A DNA stretch of 64,000 bases from Furcasterigmium furcatum. Taxonomy: Eukaryota; Ascomycota; Sordariomycetes; Glomerellales; Plectosphaerellaceae. Every line of letters starts with the position of its first letter. Within the stretch, counting starts at the first letter, position 1. The notes under the pieces were generated by a model. The model did no database searches, was not told the origin of the DNA, and saw nothing but the letters and a program-made list of their open reading frames with translations. The stretch lies in contig BCIA01000001.1 of NCBI GenBank assembly GCA_001599815.1, positions 6,814,961 through 6,878,960 of the forward strand, written 5' to 3'. Below are positions 21,136-33,600 of the stretch, piece by piece. The translations under genes and the position numbers were made by a program.

Positions 21136-23029
21136 CGTTGGGTAATTTTGGCCGTCGTTGGGTTTGTTTTGAGTGTTGGGCTTCCGCGACGAGACTGGGA
21201 GGTCTGGTCGTCGTCTGGTCTGCTCGGGGAGATGGTCTATTATAAGTGGGATCTTCGACTGAGGTTCTCGTATATGGCACGATGATGAGCTGCATATCGC
21301 GATAGTGGCTTTCTGTTGATCACGAGGCTCTGGCAAGGCAAGGCGTCTCGGCGTCTATATATCACCATCTTGTCTGCCTCGCTTCGTTGCACGTATTAAC
21401 AGTTGCGTTAACTGCTTCTGGCGATACGTACGCGTATCTGCCATTGAATATCCTAAACGGGAAAAATCGAGGGGAGTACGTGGGACGATCGCTCGAGCCA
21501 CGCTTGGCCAGCCCTATCACCTTTTTGGAGCGCGCTTCCACTTGGGCCGTGGCAGTGTTCCCGCCGCCGTCTTGAACGAGCGGGCCACTGACCTGACACC
21601 TCGTGGCCGTTCCGCCGTTTCGGGGCATTGGCTCGCACCGATCAGCGCGGCATCTCCAATCACGCTGCCGGGACGCCGGCATCCTCCGCGGCGGTTTGTC
21701 ATGTACCGAAGACATGCACCCGTGTGCCTTCATTCGGGCCGTGGGGGGGCTTGGAAGCCTTGATTACGTCAATGTCAGTACTTGTCAGACAATGACAGCT
21801 GTTTCAGCATTTCTAAGACTTCTTCAAGCCGGCGATGCCAAGAGTCTGGAGTCCTCTGGGGTAGCGCATCCTTGCATGTGACGAACCAAGCCACACCATC
21901 AATCAATCTGTGAGGCTCAATCCGCAGCAACTTGCCACTGCGGTGTCGGACTGCCCGAAACTTTCTTTGCACCTATTGACATATTCCTTAGACAGCAAGG
22001 TTAGGTCGTAAGCAGAAGTACTGATGATGCTGCTAGGGGGTTGGATCTCACATGGTCTTGTCATCATTTTACTAATGACATTAATTGCCCAACCTGGAGG
22101 TTGAATGGCATACTCGCTCAATAATCTACCCTGGAAAGCCAGAGAAATTGTTGCAATGGGTTTGGAATACTGGCAACGGCCCCGGCCTTCTTGCACGTGG
22201 CCTTCAGCGGGATGCGCAGGATGATATGTACCCCGGCCGGGCCCCCGTCTCTATCATAAGTCGTCCCCGTCCTCCTGCAGAGCCGTCCACTCGACCAAGA
22301 AGTCGGCGTGCTGAAGCAAGTGCACCTTGCTGGCGTCGCCCGATAACCGAGGCCATGGGAGCGTTTAGGGATTGGGGGACCGGGAGTACATGCACGCACA
22401 GCTGCGGCCCGGGTGAATGTCACCAACATCACCAAGAAGCAGCCGCCCGCCAAGTCTCCTATGGGACGGTTCGTCATGTACGAATATGTACGTTGGCGAA
22501 ATGAGGCCCCAGTGGTGTGGCGCGAACCCCCAGGGGCTCCCACGAACGGGGAAGCTGGGGGGTTTATCGGGTTCATTGGAAGTAGAATATGTCACCTTGA
22601 TGACTTTGATGGTATGAAGTCTGTCTTCGGGGATCAGAGTGACTCCATCGGCCTCGAAAAACAGTGCCAAGTGATGCTGCTCGGACGTAACATCGTGATT
22701 CCCGAGTGTTCCTGGAGCCGCGTCGGCTCCATCCCTCTGAACCTATCAGATAACGGCATACCACCAACAGCCAATATTTCCATGCAGGTGCGTTAGAGTA
22801 GGATGCAGGACTCGGCCGCCGGACCGACAGGGAGCTTAACCTAGGCAGACCACCTTCCCTTCCATTATTATCGCGGATAACTGATCGATTCAGTTGATAC
22901 CCCGCTCCTTGCCGTCTTGTTGGACGGTCCTCGAACTATAAGTAGGACCGCTTGCTTCTCATTGCATGCTTGACTTTAGCCTCATCATTCCGACAGTTCT
23001 CGTTAGTTCCGTGCGAGAGAACCGCCGAC
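21136..23029. other. Long intergenic, divergent promoters
   Basis: About 1.9 kb between the divergent LURP-like and secreted-protein genes. Overlapping frames around 22085-22800 on both strands shadow one another, and none shows splice structure or a domain. TATA-like box for the right-hand gene at 22937-22944. Confidence 0.45.
22937..22944 (+). promoter_or_regulatory. TATA-like box of secreted-protein gene
   Basis: TATAAGTA, 93 bases before the ATG at 23030. Confidence 0.4.
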
Positions 23030-23902
23030 ATGCGTCTCACGGCCCTGCTCCCCGCCTTCTTGGCTTCGACTCTGGTTGCTGCATCGCCAGAGATCGAAAC
23101 CATCTTGGACTCACTCGTCGAAGATGACGCCCACATCTACAAGCGGGATGCTGCTATCAGCGCTCGAGATATCGAGTTGGCTGAGAGGCATGACATTGAC
23201 CTCAACGAGAGTACGTTCGTATTTGCGTGTCAGTGCCCACATGAAATTAATAATAAGTCGGTAGTGTACAAACACTCGATCATCAAACGTGATGATGGAG
23301 ACCACATCACAATCTGGGTGGCCAAGAGCTTCAACGAACGGGACGAGGAAGCAGAGGAAGATGTGAAGCAGGAGGTGGAGGATGATGACGATTCGGATGC
23401 TGCACTCGAGAAGCGCCAGCGTGTCAACATCTGGAACACAGACCGCTACACGTCTTCAAGCGGCACTGACGCTTACTGCCAAAGCTCCACGTACATCGAC
23501 GATACCGGCCCGAACGCCCCCTTCACCGGAGGTGCGAACGCCATTATCAACTGGGGCAACAGCTGCAACGGCGGGTTTTGGCGGCTTAATGGCCTGTCTC
23601 AAGGTCAGAACTTGAATCTTGTTGTCGCCGGAAGCAACAGCGGATACAACATGCGCTTCACGCTTGGAATGCGACACACCCTTAATGCCGTGACAACCGC
23701 ACGCATCGGCTGCCGCGATGTTGGGATTATTACCCGCTCGGCTCGGGTGGGCTTTCAGCAAAACATCAACGGCGGATGGAGGGTTCGGGCTCGCGGTGGA
23801 GTGGTGTGCCGATTCCAGACCATAGTCTGTCTCCCGACGTGCATAGGGGGACCGATGGAATTCTCGTGGTGGATCGACAATAGCTCCGCGAGAGTTACCT
23901 AA
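23030..23902 (+). CDS. Secreted proprotein with Kex2-type sites, unknown mature domain
   Basis: Read as exons 23030-23210 and 23265-23902 (272 residues). The 54-base intron (GTACGT...GTAG) is a multiple of three and open, so retention would add 18 residues. Residues 1-18 are a signal peptide (MRLTALLPAFLASTLVAA). An acidic pro-region follows with KR at IYKR, IIKR and LEKR, the last after an Asp/Glu-rich run (DDDDSDAALEKR). Cleavage there releases a mature domain of about 160 residues from QRVNIW, with six cysteines and many Gly/Asn/Trp, e.g. WGNSCNGGFWRLNGL and EFSWWIDN. I recognise no family. Dense Kex2-like sites mark proproteins activated in the Golgi. The start is the ATG 93 bases after the TATA-like box; an in-frame upstream extension has no ATG. 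Confidence 0.75.
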   Translation: MRLTALLPAFLASTLVAASPEIETILDSLVEDDAHIYKRDAAISARDIELAERHDIDLNESTFVFACQCPHEINNKSVVYKHSIIKRDDGDHITIWVAKSFNERDEEAEEDVKQEVEDDDDSDAALEKRQRVNIWNTDRYTSSSGTDAYCQSSTYIDDTGPNAPFTGGANAIINWGNSCNGGFWRLNGLSQGQNLNLVVAGSNSGYNMRFTLGMRHTLNAVTTARIGCRDVGIITRSARVGFQQNINGGWRVRARGGVVCRFQTIVCLPTCIGGPMEFSWWIDNSSARVT

Positions 23903-24729
23903 ACCGCGGGACCTTTTTCGGGACCTGCCTCTAGTTTCTAGCGCCGGTATATGTCTCTAGTTCACTCTCCAATTTCTCTTCGTCTACTACCTTCGGTAGC
24001 ACTAGAGCTTCTTGTCAAGCATGTTAGGGCAAGAGAAGCACAATGATGGTGTTCACTGTTGCTTAAAACAAGGGGTTGTACGCGAGGCCTTGATTTCAGG
24101 TTCTTGACCTACTCAGAGTGCCCGTCAAGTGACCGACAAGCACCGCCAGCGCTTGTCAACTGTCAGAAAAGTGATTGTTGGATCTGATCGCGACGGGCGG
24201 CGTAGTCTAGCATCAAGACATTGAGAATATAGCGTATACCTACTTAGGTACTTATATTTTAAGCTTAATTCACTTAATATCAATGGGGTATAGTAAGAAG
24301 GTGCTTGTGCGTCAGAAAAGTCGTTACCGACGGCCGCCCCTACTGGTCCTTTTGTAACACCACCACGCCACCAGGTTCCAGACTTCTAGGCGCGATAGCC
24401 AAGGCTCCCATTGTGTCATCTTCCCATGATCACACTAGTAGATCACACCCTTGAACAGCGTCAGATGTTCATTTGCGCTGCTAGTGGTTGGAGCAGCACC
24501 CGGTGCCCCGGGTCTGCCCTCTGCGGTAGAATGAGCAAGTTTCGCATCCTTTGCGTTGGAGCGCCCATTTATTGCCGACCGGCCCCGGCGCTTACTATTA
24601 CATAAAGGAACGTAAATCATGGCCTATACATAAGGACGTGAACTGGGCGCGGCGGGCTTCAGCTGCGTCCTGTTACTCCATCGCAACTTACATCTCAACT
24701 AAAGTTGAGCTTTCCACCACCCCACCAAG
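23903..24729. other. Intergenic
   Basis: Spacer of about 0.8 kb. Nothing beyond short chance frames was seen. Confidence 0.45.
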
Positions 24730-25541
24730 ATGGACAGATTCAAGATCGCCAACCATCTCTTGCTCCTCGCTGATTTCTGCTTGTCAGTAACTGTCACTGC
24801 CCTGTCCAGTGCGGCGTACACCGGGGACTTCAGGACGAGGTTGTGGGAGAACGGGGGTGCTGAGGGATGGAACTCGGATCCCCGTCAGAGAATCTACTTC
24901 TACGCCAATTACCAAGAGCCGCCTGAGATCCCGACCATATGGTCGCAGCAGTGAGACATATCCCCGCGCCACAGGCCAAAAGCAAGGAGGATCGATGCTG
25001 ACATTCGCGGGCCGCGTCCAGGCTTACAGACCAGAGTCTCGGGATCGCGCTCCTGTCGCTGCTCTTCGTCCTCGCCCGGGTCGTCATGGGCTTATCGAAA
25101 CAGACGTCGCCCCTTTTCTCGGCCATGTACGACTCGCTTCTGGTCACGCTCTGGCTGCTCAACATCTCATCGCAAATGTCAGGCGACTTCAGCGACCCGA
25201 AGCACCCCAGCCCTCACCCGTGGTACTTGACGCGGAGCTGTGAAGCGGCCTCGAAAGACACAGCTACCGCCTGCCGGGTCTCGCAAGCCACATTTGCACT
25301 GGCAATATTGATGTTTCTCCTCTACGCTGGGAGGCTTGCGCTGACGTCCGTTGATGGGATTCGGACGTACCGCGAGAGACGGGAGGGGAATGGCTATGAG
25401 CGGATCTCGGTCAAGTTGGATCTCTTGGACGACGATGATGAGGAATCCTCAAGAAGTAGCGCGGAGATTGAGAGGGAGAGATACTTGTACCGCGAAGCGC
25501 TCAGTCCGGTTCTCGCGTTCTTCCCAGAAGACGTCCGGTGA
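24730..25541 (+). CDS. Four-helix integral membrane protein (MARVEL-like)
   Basis: Exons 24730-24950 and 25022-25541, about 246 residues. The 71-base intron has donor GTGAGA and acceptor GTCCAG. A competing AG ten bases later does not keep the frame; the chosen one gives SQQLTDQSLGIALL. Four hydrophobic segments are visible: about residues 7-30, LGIALLSLLFVLARVV, SLLVTLWLLNI, and FALAILMFLLYAGRLAL. A Cys-containing extracellular loop lies between helices 3 and 4 (RSCEAASKDTATACR), and an acidic cytosolic tail follows (LDDDDEESSRSS). This topology is shared by fungal MARVEL/plasma-membrane organiser-type proteins. The assignment is by topology, not by a diagnostic motif. Confidence 0.7.
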
Positions 25542-26268
25542 GGGCCTGGAGGTCGATGTGTCTTCCGTGGCTTGATGTAGTGCTCAGGCAGTCACTTTAC
25601 CATAGCCAGGCTTTATGGTGAGAAGTGGGTTAATCAGTGGGAATCGGAAGCTACTCCAGGGCGCGATCTGACAAGTTCCACGGATACCTTAGTGCCCGAC
25701 GACTCCGAGGAGTCTGGCAGCATTCATGACAGTCAGCTCAGGGGAAAGAGAATCTTCAGTGGCTTCCACGGGGAATTGACTCGCGGCTGCCCCAACAGAC
25801 CCGCCGCCAGGCACCCGGCTAAACCCAACAAGGGAATTTACCGGCGCACCACGCCTTGGGACGAAATCCTTGCTCCCGCATCACCATCCACCACCATCCA
25901 CAGCCCCTGGGCGGCCCGCCACAACCCCCGATTTGTTCCCGGCTTGCCGACCTCCTCTTGGCCCAGGTCGCCAAGGCTGACTGACTGACACTGACCCTTG
26001 TCTGGGGCTGCCTGGCCGTGGAGCATCAGCAGCAACTCGTCGCGATGCATCTTCTTCCCTCTCGCACTGTCGCGTGTTGGAGAGTGAACGGTGCGCTGCG
26101 ATTCCCAACGACATGATCCCTCGGACCGCCGGAATCGGACCCTTTTCTGCGCGATTGTTGTAACGAAGACAACCTCTGCTGACGACCGCTCGTCTCCCGA
26201 ATCGAACTCGTACGTCTACAGGTTCGGATGTCGCTTTGCGACTCTCCGCCCACTTCACCGACGACTCC
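25542..26268. other. Intergenic
   Basis: Promoter side of the GT31-like gene. Antisense frames that overlap the following coding region are shadows. Confidence 0.45.
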
Positions 26269-27888
26269 ATGCATGGCTCTCTGCCACGCTATCGGACGAC
26301 GCATCCGATCTTCGACAATGCCTACGGGCCCTGGAAGTCGCGTCCCTTCGTCCTCTACAGGCGACAGATCCAGAAGGCCCTGCCGATAGGTATCGCCATC
26401 GGAGTCTTCGCCCTCCTCGTCCTCGTCCTCCGACTGCTCTTCGGCGGCGATGAGCCACCCCCGCTGCCAATCTGGCCCGTCGAGCCGGCGAATGATGGGA
26501 AATACCGGCCAGAGTTCTACCAATGGAAGACCGTGAGCTTCTTCGATCCCGTCAGCCAGGACACAGCCGGCAAAACGGCCGCCGAACTCTGCGAATCGTT
26601 CCCTCACGAAATGCTCGAGACCATCCAGCCTGTTTTGAAGCTCGGCCACTACGACGTCGGCACTAAGTACCTCGAGGCGCAGCTCGGCACCGTCTCCGCT
26701 TGCCTCGACAACCTGCTCATCTTCTCGGACCTGGACGAGAAGATCGCCGGCGGCAGAGAGGCCATCGACGTCCTCGCCGGCCTGCCACCGGCTTACCTCG
26801 CCAACCCCGACTTTGGCAACTACACATACATGAGGGAGCTGCAAGACACCGGCGCACTGGATGTCAACGAAGAGGCCACGGCCGCCATCAACGGCTGGAT
26901 ACTTGATAAGTACAAGTTCCTCCCCATGATCGAGCGCACGTGGGCCATGAGCCCCAACAAGCTGTGGTACGTCTTCTTCGAGACGGACAGCTACATCTTC
27001 TGGGACAACATGTTCCGGTTCCTGTCAAACTTCGACGCCGACGTCCCGATCTACATGGGAAGCCCGAGCCCCGGACGGACCGTCCCGGAGACGGGCTACC
27101 AGGTCTGGTTCGCCAACGGCGGGCCCGGCTTCGTCCTCAGCCGCGCCGCCATGGAGAAGCTGCTGGCCCGCAAGGTGGGCCAGGACGGCGACTACTTGGA
27201 GCCACCCCTGAGCCATCGCTGGATGGACCTCCTCAGCCACGACTGCTGCGGCGACAGCGTCCTTGGCTGGGCGCTGTACCACGCCGGTGTGACGCTCAAG
27301 GGGTTCTGGCCCCTGTTCAACCCGCACCCGCTGCACGGCGTCCCCTTCTCCGAGTCCTATTGGTGTCAGCCGGTCCTGGCGCTACACAAGTCCAAGCCGG
27401 AGGATACCATCGACCTCTGGCTCTGGGAGCACCAGAGGCGGCAGAACGGCGTGAGTGGCCCCCCACAATAACCTTGTTTTCTCGTGCGTCAATGCTGACA
27501 GCCGCTCCCGCAGAAACCTATTCTCTATCAAGATCTGTACGACCTCAGACACCCCGGCAAGCCGGACACGCGCGCCGACTGGGACAACAGCGACTTTGTC
27601 AACACGCTGATCAAGAAGGTCCCCGAGGGCATCACCTCGTACGAGCAGTGCGCTAGTGCCTGCGAGAACCATCCCCAGTGCTTCCAGTGGACTTTCGCTG
27701 CCGGCAAGTGTCGTCTTGTCGATTCGATGCAGCACGGCACCCCTCGCCAGGAGGAGCCGGCTACCGAGGAGGAGCCCGGCGGCAGCTACACGAGCGGATG
27801 GCTGACGGACAGGATCGATGACTGGCGCGATTCACACACCTGTGAAGCGGTACAGTGGGTTCGCCCAAGTCTCACCAGGATATACTAG
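26269..27888 (+). CDS. GT31-like type II membrane glycosyltransferase with PAN-like tail
   Basis: Exons 26269-27450 and 27514-27888, about 518 residues; intron 63 bases (GTGAGT...CGCAG). The start is the first in-frame ATG (MHGSLPRY). An earlier ATG at 26228 is out of frame. A cytosolic tail of about 40 residues is followed by one anchor (LPIGIAIGVFALLVLVLRLLF) and a lumenal domain. Conserved blocks are WYVFFETDSYIFWDN, with the DxD-like ETD at about residues 238-240, FANGGPGFVLSRAAMEKL, and HDCCGDSVLGWALYHAGV, the order seen in fringe/GT31-type fungal enzymes. The C-terminal region SYEQCASACENHPQCFQWTF...CRL has the spacing of an apple/PAN module. It is probably a Golgi enzyme; donor sugar and acceptor are unknown. 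Confidence 0.85.
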
Positions 27889-28306
27889 AGGAAATGGGTT
27901 CTTCTTCGAGGGGAGGATCTCTGTGTAGGATGTGACGTGGTGGCATGCTGTGTATTCGGCTTCCCCCTTGGGTACGGCGATTGATACCCTCTGATTACGT
28001 TTAATGATAATCATTCTGTTTTCAGTGTCTTGTGTCTTCCATTTCTTTGGCCGTGAAGGGATATTGAGTCCTTGACCGCAGCTGAGAGACAGGGACACAG
28101 AACCCCGATACCCCGATATGTGCTTAACCGAGCTCGCTCAATTGATAGCGGCGCACAGCCAGAGAAGCTCCATCCAAACCGCGTCACTCAATCTCCGTCG
28201 CAACCGGACCAAGCATCCGCTTCACATCACCACCGATTCTCCCCCTCAACCCCATTGCATGACTGCGCAACCCCTGTCGGAGCTGCAGGGAGCTGCGTGA
28301 TGAACA
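27889..28306. other. Intergenic
   Basis: Short spacer between two plus-strand genes; 3' flank of GT31-like gene and promoter of the UVRAG-like gene. Confidence 0.5.
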
Positions 28307-30205
28307 ATGACAACCGAGTCCCGCGCTCCGCTGCTTCTCCCGCAGAACCGCAAGCTCCGACACCTCGAGGGAATCTGGCTGCGGAACCTGAGTTTCGCCC
28401 GGCCCAAGACCCGCGCGACCGACGACGCCGCGCTCAACACCTCCCCGAGCAAGGGCGCCGCGCTCCATGACGCGACCAAGCTGCACCATGCGCTCTCGTC
28501 GGAGAGCCTGAGGCCCAAGGCGCGCCGTAGGTCGAGCACCCTGGCCCAGGACTCGCCCTTCTCGGAGCAGAAGAAGCTCCAGGCCATGTACGACTCCTGG
28601 GTCGCGGATGCGTTCTTCTCGTTGCACTGCGAGGATCAGCCCGACCCAATCTACGTGAGCGAGAAGCAGGAGCGGAAGACTGTGAGCAGGATGTTCTCTG
28701 CCCGCTGCACACCCATTGACTAATGCATTCCGCTTCAGAATTTCAATTTCCTTCCTTTCGACCTGCGGCATCACGACAGCACGGTCACACGATCACCGAC
28801 CGTTTCTCTCAAGATATGGACCAAGCGGCCGGTGGGAACAAAGCAATGGGCCCTGCACCAGGAGGAGCATGTCGACCTGCGCAGCCTGAACTTTCTCGGC
28901 ACACTCCTGAACCAGCACCATCCACCCAACGGTCTCATTTTCCACCTCTCAGACGGGTACTACTCCTTGGACCTGCCCGCCAGGCAATCGAAACCGAAGG
29001 ATATGCCCCCGTTACTGACGGCCTCATACAATGCCCTCATGAAGCTTGCGACACTCGAGAACTCGGTCCAAGACGCGCTCCACACCCAGGAACGGGTCGT
29101 GAAGCAAATAAACGACATCCTGGATAATCGGCCAAAGAACGAAGCTCCAATGGCGGAACAGAAAGCCGAGCTGGCACAACGGTACCTCGTGCAACAGAGG
29201 AAGGCCGCCAGGACTGCACAAAACAGGCGCGAAGAGCTGCAAGAATCCATCAAGGCACGGAGGGAAGCTATCAGGGCTGGCCGAGAGGCGCAGGACAAGG
29301 CTGGGAAGGACGTGCAAGATGCCCGCGAGCCGCTGGACAGATCACAAACGAGCCTCTTGTCAACACAGGACTCGATCAGGGGCCAGCGACGGCGGATATG
29401 CTGCGACCTAGCCGACGTGTTCCCCATCACGCCGACACCGGGAGCGGTACCTTTGTCGTTCGAAATATGCAGGCTTCCACTCCCCAACACGTCCTACGAC
29501 GCGGCCACCTCCAAACCGGGGGACGAAGACTCCCTCTCGGCCGCCCTCGGGCACGTCGCCCTCCTGGTACAGCACCTCGAATGCTACCTCTCCGTACCCC
29601 TCCCATACCCCATCTTTCCCCTCGGCTCGCGGTCGACCATCCGCGACGACATCTCTCTCCTGACAGACATGCCCAAGAACGCTCTCTCCCGCGCCTCCTC
29701 CACCATGAGCAACGCCCCCGCCGTCGCCAGGCTCAACCCCGCCAGGGAGTTCCCCCTCTTTCTGCCCAGGGGCGGCTCGACGGCCGGCAGGTTCCGCTTC
29801 GACTACGCCTGGTTCCTCCTCAACAAGGACATCGAGGTCCTCTGCGCCTCCCAGGCCCTGCGCGTCGTCGACATCCGCCACACCCTCCCCAACATCAAGT
29901 ACCTCCTGTACGTCTGCAGCGCCGGCACGGACGAGGTCCCGCAGCGCAAGCGCGGCGGCGTCAGGGGCCTGTGGGCGGGCAGGTTCAAGGGCCGCATCCC
30001 AACCATCGAGGCCGACGACGACGCGGACAACGGCAGCCGTCGCGGCAGCGCGGACAGCGACGCCATTATGCGCCAGAGGGACGAGCTGCAGCGTGCCGCG
30101 CAGGCAGTGAGCGCCGAAGGGCCGGTGCCCACCCTGGGCTTCGACGAGAGCGACATGAAGGTGACGCTGAGGACGAAGGGGTTCAGGGGTAACGTGGGCA
30201 AGTAA
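28307..30205 (+). CDS. VPS38: UVRAG/Vps38-like subunit of PI3-kinase complex II
   Basis: Exons 28307-28681 and 28739-30205, about 613 residues. The intron is 57 bases with a TGACTAAT branch; the join gives ERKTNFNFLPFDLR. The N-terminal part carries a C2-like region (FNFLPFDL...SLKIWTKRPVG...LHQEEHVDLRSLNFLG). A long charged coiled coil spans about residues 250-360 (KAARTAQNRREELQESIKA). The conserved C-terminal domain reads DLADVFPI...LSFEICRLPLPN...AALGHVALLVQHLECYLSVPLPYPI, then RFDYAWFLLNKDIEVLCASQ and TLPNIKYLLYVC. This is the UVRAG/Atg14-type family; YPI...LGSRSTIRDDI matches UVRAG. It partners Vps34, Vps15 and Atg6/Vps30 on endosomes for vacuolar sorting. The gene symbol follows yeast usage. 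Confidence 0.85.
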
Positions 30206-30625
30206 GCCCAGGCACGGGGGAGGCAAGCTTTGTTTTGATTTATCGTGTTCCCATTTCCCTTAGATACCCGCCGCGCTCGTGGCTTGGGCGCGCAATCTGC
30301 GTTGCTCTCGATCAAATCGTACAGGTTACTCGTACACTCCTGGCATCTCTCTCGAAAAGAACTTCTAGCCCGCCGTGCAAGCCAAACCAAACCTGCCGCT
30401 CAATGCCCGCCTGCCTGTCCTGTAAACGCCGAAAAACTCCATCCCTCGAAGAGCCTCCTCTCACTTGGAAGGCTTCGGGCGCCCAAGGAGCCATGAAAAC
30501 AATGCCTGCCCCCAGCCTCCCTTCTTCTCGCTCTTCCCCAGGGCCACCTCCCGCGCCCTCTCGAATTCCAAGGTGTCCGCCAGGCGCGGATCCAACGGGG
30601 CATCACTGTCGTACGACCAGAAGCG
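30206..30625. other. Convergent intergenic region
   Basis: Shared 3' region of the convergent UVRAG-like and WDR24-like genes. No other gene supported. Confidence 0.5.
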
Positions 30626-33600
30626 CTATCTCTCAGTCGGTACGAACTTGACGCTCTTGCGGCGCTCCCTGTCCCCCCTCTCCGCCGCCCGGCCGGGGCT
30701 CGAGCTCAGGATCCCAGCGCCGGGACCGGGATGTCCCGCCATGGCCCCGTGGCCCGGCCGCCCGCCGCCGCCGGCCCAAGCAGCAGCCGCGCCCGCCAGC
30801 GTCTCCCTCACGCTCTCGACGGCCCTGCTCTGCGGGACCTCCATGCCGTCTCCGCGGACGGCGTTGTTCAGGGGTGGCAGCGACGGACTCCCCGTCGCGC
30901 TGCTGCTCTTCCTCCCCGTCGGAAGCGTCCTGGCCTTCTCCACCGCCGCGCGGCCGACCTCGTCCGCGCGCGTGATGGTCTTCTCATCCCGCCACTTGCC
31001 CGGCAGGCACGCGTGCCCGCAGCCGTCGAGCGGACAGCACCCGTCGCTGCCGTCGAACCCGTCCGAGGAAGGCGGCTCATCGTGCCCTCCCGGTGCATGC
31101 CATCCTTGTAAACACGTCGCGTGTCCCCCGTGCGCGCAGCCGGGGCAGTACCACCATACGCTCATGATCTCCTCATCGTTCTTCGCGGCGCCCACCATGC
31201 CCTCGACGACGGGCAGGACGGCGGCGCTGGCCTCGCGATGCCCGCAGACCGCGCAGGGGGCCATGTGCGTCTTGCACCTGTCGCACTGCCAGAGGGCGCC
31301 GGGGCCCTTCTTGGGGTCGATCTCGCGGGGCTTGCGGCAGGTCGGGCAGAGGAGGCCGCCTTTGACGCCCTGCTGGGCCGGGCCGAAGATGGCGGTGTAG
31401 TTCTCGCCCCATTCGGGGAAGCCGGCGGGCCAGCCCTGGACGCAGAGGTTGCGGAGGAGGGCGGCCTCGACGAAGAGCCGCATAGAGCTGAGGCGGGCGT
31501 GGTGGGATCTGAGGATGGATCCGGCGCGGTGCGGGTCTATGACCGAGTCTGGTACGAGGGGCTTCAGGAGGAGAACCATGGCTGAGGCGTTGAGGACGGA
31601 GGTGCGCAGCTCGAAGTCCAGAGTGCGGGTGAGGAGGTTGTAAGGGTCCAGAGGGGGGCTGTCAACCGGCACGGGGGATGAGGCAAGAGGGTGTGGGTAA
31701 AGGGGATCATCCGACCACGGGAGGTAATCGGATTCCATGATCGTGGGTGTCGAATCCAGGTGATGGTCGTCCGGGCTGGCCTTGGCGCTTGCTGAAGTCA
31801 TGACGCCGACATGGAGAGGGGCATGGTCGTCGAAGGACTGTGGCTCGAGACTGAAGGACTGCGACTGTTGCGAGGGCTCTTCTGACGCGATGGTATCGCT
31901 CCCCACGGTTGTCTGTGAGATCATGAAGAGCTCCTCCGGGGAGTCGGCAGGCCTGATGGGGCGTCGGTTCTGGAGTGATTGCGGTTGACTTGGGCCAGGA
32001 GACTCCTCGATTTCCTTGCCGCGGATGCGACTTTCGTACTCCCCTTGCTCCTCGTCCTCGTCCTGCTCCTTGACGGTCTCGATCGTTGATTGCCTCGATC
32101 CGCTCATCCCGTCCGCAGTCATCAAGGTAGCCGCCTTACGACTGGTGTCAGACATGGAGAACATTTGCGAGAAGCTCTCGTCGGAATCGTGACGCATCAC
32201 CCGTGCAGGCTTCTGCGGGTGAGGCGGCGCGTGGCTCGACTGGATACCTGGGTCCGTTGGCTCTGGGACGTCTATGGCGTGGGTTATGGCGTCAGTATCA
32301 TAAAAATCGTACCCCTCCGTGCTTGACATCCGGGTCCCGTCGCTCTCCTCGCTGGTGGTTGACAAAGGAACAGAGTCTAGGCGCTTCCGAGGACTGCTAA
32401 AATTCAACGTACTGGCTGCTGGAGGGAGGGAAAAGTGGTCTAGCTCGAGCACAGGTGTCAAGTTGACGCCGTGTCGATGCTTGTCTCGATCAGCATCGTC
32501 CTCGCGAACCGGCCTTGCGACCGGTGTCGGGACGTTGGACGTGCTCTCGATCTCCTCGGAGAGAAGCGATCGTGTCGTCACAGAGCCTCGATCCAGGTTC
32601 AGGGAGACAGCGCTCGACCTCCGTGGACTCTGCTCACCGATGCCATTCCGTGAAATCTTGAGCAGCATAAGCTCGCTGGCGTTTGCAGGTTCCTTCGGCT
32701 TGGAGATGGCAGGGACTTTGGCAAAATGGCCCAGCCTTGACTCCAGGTGGTACTGGGCCCTGCGCCTCAGTAAGAGGCCCATGGCATAGCCCAGGATGCG
32801 CCATGTTTGTGCCAGGCGGAACTGCTCCACACTCTCGGCCGCGAATGCGAATGTCTCCATGATCGAGATGACGCGGTCAACCAAGGGCTTGCCGCCCTCT
32901 GTGTATGGAAGGTCGCGCTGAAGGGTCTCGAGGTAGCATTGCGTCAGATACTGGTAGTTGTTGGCTTTGGTGGAGGACGGAACGCGCCCAACGGCCATCG
33001 CCTGTTGCGTCTTGAAGAATCCAGTGACCTTCATGGCCTGTTCAAGGCTGAGGAGGTGCTCCCCAGTGCCTGGTCCCGACGGTGGAGTGGTGCTGAGAGC
33101 AGGAATCGAGCGAACACTATGTCTGCGCTTTCTCCCCCCAGTCCTCCTCCTCGGGCCGAGGAATGAGCCGACAACGTCGTCCTCCGAGTCGCTTCGACTG
33201 ATGCTGAGCATCGGGGTGGTCGGGCTGGAGCCGTAGGAAGAACGCGGGACAGCGTTCACCTCTTGATGATGGACAATAGCCGGTCGTGGTCGCTGATGTG
33301 GCCGCTCGTCGAGGAACATGGCGACGTCGCCTCTGGAAGAAAAGGCCACACTGGAAGTCGAGACTCGGTCGACGACCTTGGGCGCAAAAGCAACATCGCA
33401 CTGGTTGAAATTGCCGTCATCGCCAACAGTCCACAAGATATCCTGATCCAGCCATATCAGGCTGGAGGGCGGTGCTCTGAACCAGTCGAGTTCCTTGAAG
33501 GGCATCGTGGGCCTTGCCAAATCCCACACGTGAACGGCCCGGATGCCGTAGCGAGCGACGCTCGCGCTTTCGTAGGACACGGCAACCTGGGCGGCGCGTT

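Noticed and set aside
22085..22800. Facing frames of 120-150 codons in the long spacer
   Set aside because: Both strands open over the same bases, with no start context, signal peptide or domain.
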